From Gnetum montanum (lineage: Eukaryota; Streptophyta; Gnetopsida; Gnetales; Gnetaceae), in assembly GCA_015680685.1 (NCBI GenBank), contig MNCI01005912.1, positions 64,896 to 94,760 on the forward strand: 29,865 bases of DNA, read 5' to 3'. The notes beneath the pieces are model-generated. The model saw only the letters and a program-made list of their open reading frames with translations. It was not told the DNA's origin and did not search any database. Position numbers and translations under genes: made by a program. Of the stretch, positions 20,101 through 27,799 are shown one piece after another; the stretch's first letter is position 1; each line of letters begins with the position of its first letter.

Positions 20101-20796
20101 CAGGACCCCACGGGAACAGCGCCCCCTGCGCAACAGGACCAGTCTACCTTTGCCCCCCCAGAAACCTCCGCTTGGAACGAGGAATAGCGAAAGAGGGTGG
20201 CGGAAGAAGCCAGAGAAGTAGAAAGGAAGGAGTGGGAGGCAAAATGGACAGAAGCCCTCGCCCAAGCCCGCAACAAGTTAGAATCCCAGTTTCAGGAAAA
20301 GGAGCAAGAATGGGCCAGACAACAAGACCTTTTGGCAGAAGCTGCCAGGGCTCGGCTCACCGATGAAATCAGAGCCCAAGTACGGGAGGAGCTAGCACAG
20401 GAGGAAGATGCCTGGAGACAGAGACAGCAGGCAGAGCAAGTGGAGCGGGACCAGCTTCAGGAGGAGGAGGAGCAGAGGCAGCGACAGTTGGACCGTGCCC
20501 ATGAACATAATACCAGATAATGGTTACGTGAGGGATGATGCCCGTACCTTACGTTAGGAATCAATTGCGAGAGCTCTTGGGGCAACCTTCGTCGATATAT
20601 CCGCCGAACCTCGACGCGTTGCCACCCCGATGCCGGCACCTCCCATGAGGACAAAAGCAGATGGGAGGCGGCCATGCAGGGCGTCCAGCAGGCGGCCAGC
20701 TTCATGGATACGAAGGAACATCGGAATAGTCTCGATATTCTCCATGAGCTGGTGCGCCCCGACTGTGCTTGCCGGCAGCTTCCTACGAACCCCTAA
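20101..20796 (+). pseudogene. G2 linker, coiled coil and J-domain with intact HPD
   Basis: A single frame from 20101 to the stop TAA at 20794-20796 covers about 230 codons with only three internal stops: TAG 20185, TAA 20518 (CAA in G1) and TGA 20536 (CGA in G1). The coil spans about 20188-20517 and includes VERDQLQEEEEQRQRQLD. The J-like domain follows: CPYLTLGINCES, then SWGNLRRYIRRTSTRCHPD with HPD at 20623-20631, then helix III with MQGVQQAASFMDTKEHRNSL followed by Asp. The 16 positions from Ser-Trp to the His equal the DnaJ helix II spacing. After the domain comes Leu-Val-Arg-Pro-Asp and a Pro-rich end. This is the least decayed copy and the best one for structure prediction. Confidence 0.8.
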
Positions 20797-20915
20797 GGGG
20801 TGGGTGGACCATGCGTGGTGGGGGGCGCTAGCCCCTCCTCCGTGGACTGCCCCCCCCCCCCCCCCCCCCCCCGATTTATCATCGTTGTTCGTCGCTCTTC
20901 TTAGGGAACTATCTT

Positions 20916-21017
20916 GGGGGGGCACCCCCCCCCCTTCCGTTTTGTAAAAAGTTCTTAGTGGGGGGGCACCCCCCCCCCCCTGTTTTGTCTGCTAGGTGAG
21001 GGGGTGCCCCCCCCCCC
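20916..21017. repeat. Three tandem G-run/C-run hairpin units
   Basis: The motif GGGGGGGCACCCCCCCC occurs at 20916-20934 and 20960-20980, and a variant with GTG lies at 21000-21017. The spacers contain TTTTGT and TTCTTAG or GCTAGGT words. Each unit can fold into a G:C stem with a tiny loop. They lie in the 3' UTR of fragment G2. Homopolymer lengths are likely to be unreliable. Confidence 0.7.
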
Positions 21018-21489
21018 TTGTTGCTTGGTGCTTATTGCTTGTTACTCGTGGCTTTTTGCTCCTCGGCCGTTCGGCCAGGTGAGATGCTAGGAGCGTTCGG
21101 GGGCCCCCCCCCTCCTCGGGGCGGCCACCACAACTAGCCCACATATCTTTAACTAATGACCGCAACCAAGGTTTGGATAACCAAGACCTCTCAAACCTGA
21201 AAGGATTGGACCAACGGGAGAAAGGCATGTCCACCTAACAAACCATAGACTTGTGATCAAAGGCCTACCGTTCCTAACCAAAAACCACAACCTCACAATT
21301 CATGAAGATGTTAGTGCTAACCCAAACCCTATCAATTTGAGTCATGATTCACTCTCTCCCCTGATGTTGGTTGCACCAAGTGAAGCTGTAGCCTTTAAGT
21401 TCCACCTCAACCAGATCATGATCTTGAAGGAATTGCAGAAAATATTGATAGGTCATCAGCGTCACCAACATACAAGATACAAGTCTCTT

Positions 21490-22930
21490 TGCTTACTAGG
21501 GAAATGATGAAACATAGTTCACTAAAGAGGCTATCTCTACCTACCTTGTCATTCCATGGCCTGGAGAGATTATTATATCAACAACCAATGGGCTCCAAGA
21601 TTCAATGGTATTTTTCCAAGGTAATGTGCCTAAAACAGGTAGTGGTTAGGCTCCCCATTTATGGTTGCTACCTCTCTGGCAAGCAATGGCCAAGCTTGTT
21701 GAATATTTTTTCATATACTCAAGAAACATGTCCCAATTGTAGAGGGTCCACGCCTTTTTACATTGTCTACAACTAGGCAAGCCTATTAACCTCCCTAGAT
21801 TCTTTTTGGTTGTTTTCCAACAATAGTGGTAGGGGAGACATTTGAGCTTAATCTTGGAATTTTCAAGGCTAGCTAGGCCACTAGTACTGTTGCCACTCCT
21901 GAAACGAAGGACTAAGTGTTTCACTAGGATCTACAACAACATAGCAAGCATGGGTCAATAGCCTCCTCTGTTGTAAGGAATGCCTCCCCTAGGACGGTTT
22001 CTACTTGTTCCTCTTCACAAGGGATGGGGCTAATGCCAAACAAACCAAGGGAGTGAGAAAAGGAGCATGAACATTAACTATGAGAGGAGCTCTCAGAGAG
22101 AAAGTTGGCCCTAAGGAACGAAATGGAGGACAAGTTTAGGGTTGATCTAGGCAAGGTCATCTTGGAGATGGAGCAGCAAGTGAGGGATAACAAATAGTCC
22201 TAGAGGGAGCATGAGGAGTGTGCACGTGGGTTGGAGGGAGAGCAGAGATAGGAAATAGAGAAAGAAGCACAATAACAACAAGAAATGGAAGAGGATCTAG
22301 CAGAGCATCCTTGAGGAATGCATCTAGGAAGAGTTGAAGAAGCAACTATATACAAAGGAGGAGGAACAAGAATAGAAGAAGAAAAAGTTATTCAGGTGTG
22401 CAAAGGAATTTCTAGAAGAGAAGAACATGAGAGAACACTAGTATAAGACTCTTACCCTCAATGCTAGACTATGGTTCAGATTGGGCAACTGTCCATACTT
22501 TGTAATGGGTATTAACAAGGATACATCATTGGACAACCTTAGAAAATACATCAGGCAAACATCCTGCACATTGCATCCTAAAAGGGTGCAACACTTGGAA
22601 AAGCACATGTAGGATTAGAACCAGGAAAGGTATAAGAGCTTTCAGTAGGCTACAAGGTTTCTACCATCTAAGGAGAAACGGTAAATCGTTAACAAGGTGT
22701 ATAGACAGGAGATGCCCTCTAATAGTTGCAAAAATTTGTCTTTCCCTATATGAGTTGTTGTTTCTATCATTTTTCTAAGGGAACTCTTGTCAAATTTTCA
22801 GGTTTTATGGGTCCCAAATTTTAAAAACTTCCATTGTTGCCACCAACACATTTTCCTTCCTCCACCTTCTTCATTTGGCTACAAGATCTTAGGATTTGTT
22901 ATTAATATTAAACAAACCTTTTTAACAAAG
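21490..22930 (+). mobile_element. Fragment G3, 3' part of a J-domain LINE
   Basis: Plus-strand LINE sequence beginning in the post-zf region and ending after a 3' UTR with TTGTTATTAATATTAAACAA followed by CCTTTTTAAC, which resembles the family terminus although a clean A tail is missing. The left end abuts the endonuclease part of LINE-E in opposite orientation, so E and G3 could be two insertions or one inverted insertion. Confidence 0.6.
21500..22720 (+). pseudogene. G3 ORF2 end: post-zf region, coiled coil, J-domain-like segment (HPK)
   Basis: From about 21585 the frame reads GLQDSMVFFQGNVPKTGSG, matching GLQDAWEFFLGPVPKIGRG of LINE-D, then VEYFFIYSRNMSQL and HAFLHCLQLGKPINLPRFF. This is the conserved region after zf-RVT. 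A coil rich in Glu, Gln and Arg occupies about 22060-22440. The J-like segment runs from CPYFVMGINKDTSLDNLRKY (from 22490) to His-Pro-Lys at 22574-22582, and a helix III with Ala-Thr-Arg-Phe-Leu-Pro-Ser-Lys-Glu-Lys-Arg follows in the same frame. Several stops, mostly TAG and TAA. Confidence 0.7.
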
Positions 22931-23482
22931 TCATGTGCTCCTAGCCCATGTTCATGTCACATCTGAAATGAACTCATAGCATCTACGTGGAAACTACAAG
23001 GCTCATGATACACCCATGATGTCAACAATGTGATGAGGCATCCATGTTAGTCTAGACTTAGTTTGGCAAGATGTGCTAGTCCCTTTAAGCTTGTACAGGT
23101 GTTTTCTCTTTCCTTTCCCACTTTTCCTTGTTAAGACCATGTCTTGACATCTCTTGAGGATTTTGGATCTTTTACAAGCTTGGAGAGGTCAATTGAGACA
23201 TGTGTACTCAACTCTAGATCCATCTGAATATGAAATCAAGCTTTTGGTGATGGGGATGTATTGGCTCCCTAGAGCAAACACACCTCCTATGTTGCCTCCT
23301 TGATGCTAGTGCATCCCTAAACCTTTCCAACAAGATTTCCTTGGAAAGGCGGTTCAAAAGTAATCTTGTGTGCTAACATCAAACAGCTAGCACCAAGACG
23401 CTAACACACCTCTTCATTTCCATTCTAAAAATTATAAATACCAAGGCAAGGAAACTCATAGAGGGCCATTTTGCATTCCATT

Positions 23483-23532
23483 TTCAAAGCTCCTCCCTTT
23501 GCTTTTTTGGGTTCAAAGCTCCTCCCTTTGCT
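23483..23532. repeat. 21-bp tandem repeat with 8-bp spacer
   Basis: TTCAAAGCTCCTCCCTTTGC plus T at 23483-23503 is repeated exactly at 23512-23532. It lies about 45 bp downstream of TATAAATA. Confidence 0.9.
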
Positions 23533-23938
23533 AAGTATTATTTTTCTTGCTTTGTGTGTGTTTTGAGGAGTTGTTTCACCATATGACGAGACTCTATTAA
23601 AATGTTGTCATGCTTACATGGCCTGTAACTATTTGGTCAAGTAGAGTTAACAGTTTATGTAGTGAATACAACTCAAATTTCCCTTTTATTTTCCAATCCA
23701 ATGTGTCATTAAACTACAAAAAGAAGAAGAGTTGAGTGATCAACCTCTCAAAATTAATCAATTCCTATTTTAGTTATTATATAAAAATAATTAATCTATA
23801 ATAAGTTAAATAATTAGATGTGTGGAATTGTGACACGACAACCTTAACAAAGCTAGTTATGTCTAGATAGCATGGTGTTGGACCATCAAGGACATAAATA
23901 AGGAGCCATTTCTTATTTCTATGTTATCTTGTATTATG

Positions 23939-24067
23939 TTGTGCACCTATCCCATAGAAAATTGCAATGTTGTGTGTGAGTGTGAGGCGTTGCACTTATC
24001 CCGCAAGGGATTGTGACACAAGTGTGCATATGTGGCATTGCACTTATCCCGTAAGAGATTGTAACAC
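23939..24067. repeat. Three degenerate repeats of about 48-50 bp period
   Basis: Core words at 23939-23972, 23989-24019 and 24037-24067 share the pattern TTGCACTTATCCCG, then CAAGGGATTG, then TGACAC, with the first unit more diverged (TGCACCTATCCCATAG). Period about 50 and 48 bp. Origin unknown. Confidence 0.8.
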
Positions 24068-24503
24068 ATTTAGTTAAGGAGAACCCATTATCCATTGAAT
24101 CCTACTATTAGTTAAGGAGAAAAAAAAGGAAAATTGTAGAAGAAAATTGGTCAAAAGAGAGAAAAGAGAGAGGAAAATGTTCAGCTGCACAAGTGGGTGA
24201 CAAGAATAGTAATAATTTCTTTAAGGTATTTAAACTTCCCCTTCAAAATAATTATAACAATCTTTCTTGCATTATGTTTACTGTCATCTAACATAGACCT
24301 TGATACATCTTTTAGTCAGTGGCCCTGCTGCTTTATAATTGTATAAAAATCAATAACAGAGACACGTATCCTTTGACTTGATGTCAATTTTCTAACCCAA
24401 TTTGATGCAACAATATTAAGGAGAATTTTAAAAATGGTCAATGTGTTTGAGAGGGTCTATTCAAACATAGATACAAGATTAAAAAGTTGTTGGATTTTCT
24501 TAC

Positions 24504-24583
24504 TCTCCATTATGGTATGCAAGAAGATTACTGAGTTCATCACCATCACCATCATGATCAACTTCTCTAAACATTTCCTCCAA
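24504..24583 (-). CDS. PSD2/PSD3: PSD2/PSD3-like phosphatidylserine decarboxylase, EF-hand exon
   Basis: An 80-bp exon with acceptor TATAAATACAG (minus) and donor GTAAGA. It reads LEEMFREVDHDGDGDELSNL and then Leu-Ala-Tyr-His-Asn-Gly, ending with two bases (GA) that join the first base of exon ii to make Asp before Glu-Pro-Leu. This is the last EF-hand just before the CPVCG segment in plant PSD2/PSD3. The Ca-binding loop is odd: Asp-x-Asp-Gly-Asp-Gly runs directly into Asp-Glu-Leu. Positions 7-10 of a normal 12-residue loop are therefore missing, probably an in-frame 12-bp loss inside the GATGGTGAT repeats. The phase fit to exon ii across about 9.8 kb strongly supports the assignment. Confidence 0.82.
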
Positions 24584-24685
24584 CTGTATTTATAAAAAAA
24601 AAAAACATCACAAAATCTCCATTAGAAATAGATAAGAGGCAAAAAATGGATATTCAACAAAGTCAATACACAATTTTTATTTTTA
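24584..24685. other. Intron between the EF-hand exon and LINE-F
   Basis: About 100 bp of AT-rich sequence with a pyrimidine-rich acceptor tract (minus) directly next to the exon. The upstream exons (EF-hand 1, C2 domain) would lie beyond the right end of the window. Confidence 0.5.
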
Positions 24686-25015
24686 TTTTTTTTGAGAAAA
24701 TGTTCGAGATTGTATTACTGAAGAATTATAGTACAAGAGTATACAATTCGAGGGTCATCAGAAATGGCCCGCAGAGAAAAAAAAAGAGAGGGGGAGGGGT
24801 GGAAGCCCCCATGCAAAACACCAGCACCCCAATCGACAAACGTTCCCCTAGGGGGTTGCTTCCCCGAAAAAGAAAGGGGAGGGGTGCACCCCCACCAACA
24901 AAGAAGGGGGGGCGCACCCAAACCAATAACAAAGAAAGGGGGGGGCTGGCAAAACCAAAAGTGTGGGGGGGCAAAAGAAGCAAAAAGAACCCGTGTTGCC
25001 GGTGGGGAGGGGCCC

Positions 25016-25273
25016 TTAGGGGCAAATCGGCAAACGATGGCAGGCACAATGCGGACGTTCAAGCTCATGGACCAAGTCCAAGGTGTTGCGATGCTCCTCG
25101 GTGTCCATGAAGTTTGCCACCTATTGGATACCCTGCATAGCGAACTCCCGCCTGCTCTAGTCCGCTAGTGAATCCCCCACATCTGGATGGAAACGAGCCG
25201 AGGTTCGTCGAATATGTCTCCGTAGCTCCCCCTAGGAGCTCTCACAGCTGATGCCCAAGATGAGGTATGGGCA
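25016..25273 (-). other. J-domain-like C-terminus of LINE-F ORF2 with intact HPD
   Basis: In one frame from 25273 to the TAA at 25016-25018: CPYLILGISCESS, a TAG at the Trp codon, GELRRHIRRTSARFHPD with HPD at 25181-25189, two further TAG codons, MQGIQ...VANFMDTEEHRNTL and Asp, then a short tail with Cys and Pro. Helix II again has exactly 16 positions, and helix III ends Glu-His-Arg-x-x-Leu-Asp like the Glu-Lys-Arg-x-x-Tyr-Asp of DnaJ. Upstream, a run of 12 Cs on plus (about 25277-25288) shifts the frame relative to the coil. With LINE-D and G2 it makes three divergent copies sharing the full HPD signature. Confidence 0.8.
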
Positions 25274-25289
25274 TCGCCCCCCCCCCCCT

Positions 25290-25690
25290 CAGCCACTGTC
25301 GGGCATTGTGCTCGTGTGCCTGGTCAAGCTGTCTTTACCTATGTTCCTCCTCCTCTTGTAAGCATTCATGCTCCGCCCTCTCCGCCTCCTCTTGAGCTCT
25401 ATGGGCCACATCCTCTTGTCTCAACTCCTCCCACACCTGGGCCCAGATCTCGTCACTGAGTCAAGCCCAAGCAGCGTCCGCCATTAGCTCATGTTGTCTC
25501 ATCTATTCCTATTCCTGCTCGTGGAACTGGGCTTCCAGGTCAGCCCGAGACTGGGCAAGGACCTCGTTCCACTTGGCCTCCCACTCGCGCCGCTCTGCCT
25601 CCCGCGCAGCGGTTGCGGCTCTCTGTTTGGCCTGTTGCAGCTCTTCAACCCAATTTGAGCAGTCGTTGGGGGGCAAGGGGGAAGCCGTCC
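25290..25690 (-). other. Coiled-coil region of LINE-F ORF2
   Basis: On minus the frame reads WVEELQQAKQRAATAAREAE, then an Arg/Glu-Trp-Glu-Ala-Lys-Trp box, and later LQEEEEHR and QLDQAHEHNARQWL. About 120 residues are strongly enriched in Glu, Gln, Ala and Arg with heptad-like spacing. The same boxes occur in G1 and G2 (KEWEAK; QLQEEEEQR; HEHNTR), so the region is conserved in sequence and not only in composition. Stops are mostly TAG at Gln codons. Confidence 0.75.
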
Positions 25691-27680
25691 TGATAAGACT
25701 AGCAGGGAGGCGCAGGCCTCACTGGGAGTGACGTCCCCACGCGAAGGTTATCATTGGTAGAGTCCAACGGGTCCCCCGACTGGGGGAGGCTGAAGGATCA
25801 AGGGGGGCATCAGGGGGGCAGGCAGGGGCGACCCCCCACAAGGGGCAGAGGACGACGGGCCTGGCACCCCCCCCCCCAGCCCCCTTCCATAGAGCCAAAA
25901 TCAACCCCGAATGTAGGCCACGTCGTTTAAGAAGGAGAACCTCCAAGAAAAAACACAAGAGGTTAATTTGGAGGCCTAACTTCAAACAACGCATAAAGAC
26001 AAAGTGTAAACCCTGAAGTTTGGACCCGTTGCCAAATTGGACGAAAAAACGATCCACTAGATCGGCTGCCCGAGCCCAGAGACAGGGGAGGAAAGATCTA
26101 GGAACTTGTCAGCTTTGCATTCGTGACACGGGTCCATCAAAAAAGAGCTCAACATCCTGTAGACCAGCGGCCTGGGCTCCCAAACAGCTAGCGATAGAAG
26201 ATTCGATGACACGAATCTTGCGTCCTCGAAAAGTGGTCCAATCACCGTCCCAGTTAGCGAAAAATGCATCATCAGCCAGATCCGAGTCACTGACAAGCTG
26301 TTGCAGTGGGCCAAACTAGCCGCACCGGGTAACCAGCAGCCAGAGCTCCTCATCTTCCTGGAAGGCGACGCAGTCAGGTTCAAACGTTGGTGTTACACCC
26401 ATGGCCGCTCTGATTTCCTTCCACGCACAACAGGTCTAAGCAATTAGCCGCTGCGAGGACAGCCTGTCCTGATGGAACACTGTGCAGTTGCACGCCTTCC
26501 AAGCCATCCATAAAAGCATCGACGCCCAAGAGTCGCCAATCAGCTGCATCGGGGGGGCCACTGCCGCCTCTCGCCAAGTGGCACGCATGTAGCCACAGTC
26601 ATAGGCAAAGTGTTCAATCGTCTCAGGCACGATGCCACAACAAGGATAGGTGTCATCCTGCATGATGCCGCGCCTGTGCAGAACAACGCACACAGGGAGC
26701 ACGTCAGACGATACCAGCCATAAAAAGATTTTTATTTTTTCGAGGAGCCGCCCACGCCAGATCCGCTACCAACCGTCCTCCGGCGGATATTTCACTGACA
26801 GCAAGGTGCATGGCTCGAGGTCCAGCAAACCCTGGGTCAGCATCATTCGTGCGTACTGGCAAATCATCTGCCAAGGCCACGAGGCACACGTCCCAGCCTC
26901 CCACTGCATGTACTTTTCATTGATGATTTGGGCCCACTGGCTTGGTTCCCCGTGCTGGCACATTAGGCAGTGTAGGAGTCGTTGCTGTCCTAACATGATT
27001 TCGTCCTCAAAGGACGTAATGCCCGGCCCTCCCGCCTTACGGGGGTGCATGATGTGGGTCCAATTCACGAGGTGGAGCTTGCCCCCCTCTGCCCCCCCCC
27101 CCCCTAAACAAAGCTTCAGATCATCTTGTTTATCTGGTGGATGATGGCAGTTGGGGGGGCGGCAACGGCCGCCACAAATCGTGTGACGACCATGAGGATC
27201 TTGATTGCCACGAGGAGACAGCCCTTGCGAGTTAGGAAGCGATTGGCCCAGTGGTTCATCCACCTTTCAACCCTCACCAGGAGTGGCCCCCACGAATTAT
27301 TTTGGCCCCAATGGTACAGCAAGATGCCCAGGTATGTGTCTTTAGTTGTCCTAGGCTGGATATCTAGGATTTACACCACCCTGCCTTTTACTTGCGCATC
27401 AACATTAATAAAATGCACCATAGATTTGGTGCGGTTAATTTCTAATCCCAATTCCTCTGCCAATCAGGTCAGGGTCGTGTTAATACAACGTGCTTGTGGG
27501 GCCGTTGCCTGGCTAAGTAGCATGGTGTCATCTACATAGTGTTCAGCCCAACAGGCCACCCCAGCGATGTCCAAGCCACACCCCGAACATGCTGCATGAG
27601 ATCCATAGCAATGATGAAGAGCAGGGGTGAAAGCAGGTCGCCCTATCTCAAACCCCTGCCAAGGGATGAGAAGCCCCACA

Positions 27681-27684
<4 letters not shown>

Positions 27685-27713
<29 letters not shown>

Positions 27714-27799
27714 CTAGGCTAACCAACATCACCATCCTCCACTGTGTCTACCTTCAATTGTTGTGCACTCAAGTCATTATCCCCATGTTTCTTACCTTN
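27685..27799. other. Run of 30 Cs plus 84 bp of unrelated sequence inside LINE-F RT
   Basis: The C-run 27685-27714 is followed by 84 bp with no LINE similarity (27715-27798) and then a single N at 27799. The RT continues directly after the N with motif A. The residues between motif A and motif B are missing. An erroneous gap fill or misassembly is more likely than a biological insertion. Confidence 0.7.

Larger units (their letters stand above)
20086..21130 (+). mobile_element. Fragment G2 of the J-domain LINE family, inserted in LINE-E
   Basis: A GC-rich plus-strand segment that splits LINE-E between Leu-Val-Lys-Asp-Met-Trp of the endonuclease end (about 21140) and the pre-RT block (about 20080). 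It carries the Pro-rich linker, coiled coil, J-domain-like end and a 3' UTR with long C and G tracts. No poly-A tail and no clear target-site duplication was found, so either the 3' end is truncated or the piece arrived by recombination. G1 is its closest relative in the window. Confidence 0.7.
16765..21480 (-). pseudogene. LINE-E ORF2 remnants (outside G2)
   Basis: Blocks on minus are as follows. Endonuclease end: GYSFTWCNQHQGRE near 21375 and FRFERSWLSKPWLRSLVKDM near 21195-21140. Pre-RT: KDGDKNTRFFFAKVKANF at 19885-19830. RT fingers: SDGWLIEFFKEYADILGSN near 19590-19535. Motif C: intact YADD at 19183-19194. Pre-zf: LKVVGGIGFLKFQDAITMG near 18690-18635. zf-RVT: CPLCSFMLERILHLILQCEF near 18295-18235. 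Post-zf region: about 17960-17700. Coiled coil: about 17430-17000. Stops and frameshifts separate all of these. Motif C with both Asp residues is the best preserved catalytic motif among the AT-rich copies. Confidence 0.75.
16367..21490 (-). mobile_element. LINE-E, decayed L1-type element interrupted by G2
   Basis: Read on minus, this copy runs from the C-terminal endonuclease part (about 21490-21130) through reverse transcriptase, zf-RVT, post-zf region, coiled coil and a J-domain-like end to a 3' UTR and a short A tail (T-run 16367-16372 on plus). The terminus is TTAATATATATCCTAATCTT before the tail. Between the endonuclease and RT fingers it is split by fragment G2 in opposite orientation (about 20086-21130). 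The endonuclease N-terminus and ORF1 are not found upstream; instead the plus-strand fragment G3 begins at about 21490. A single N lies at 17447. Confidence 0.75.
22931..24503. other. Large PSD intron segment, no gene; possible old LTR or unclassified repeat
   Basis: About 1.6 kb of AT-rich sequence on the donor side of the giant intron (minus-strand donor GTAAGA at 24498-24503). It contains a TATAAATA box at 23433-23440, a 21-bp tandem repeat at 23483-23532 and three degenerate units at 23939-24067. A TATA box followed by short repeats is compatible with a solo LTR, but no paired TG...CA ends, primer-binding site or target-site duplication was established. No protein-coding signal or RNA gene seen. 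Confidence 0.4.

Noticed and set aside
20101-20796. G2 as a retrocopy of a host DnaJ gene
   Set aside because: The same coil-J tail follows zf-RVT in LINE-C, -D, -E and -F, and in -A, -C, -D, -E and -F it is followed by the LINE 3' terminus, so it belongs to the element.
23939-24067. CRISPR-like array
   Set aside because: Only three degenerate units, in a plant intron, without conserved repeats or cas genes.
24646-25168. Long open frames on both strands (up to 154 codons)
   Set aside because: They cover the low-complexity C/G-rich 3' UTR of LINE-F and antisense of its J-domain. The sense frame of the J-domain is the minus frame ending at 25016.
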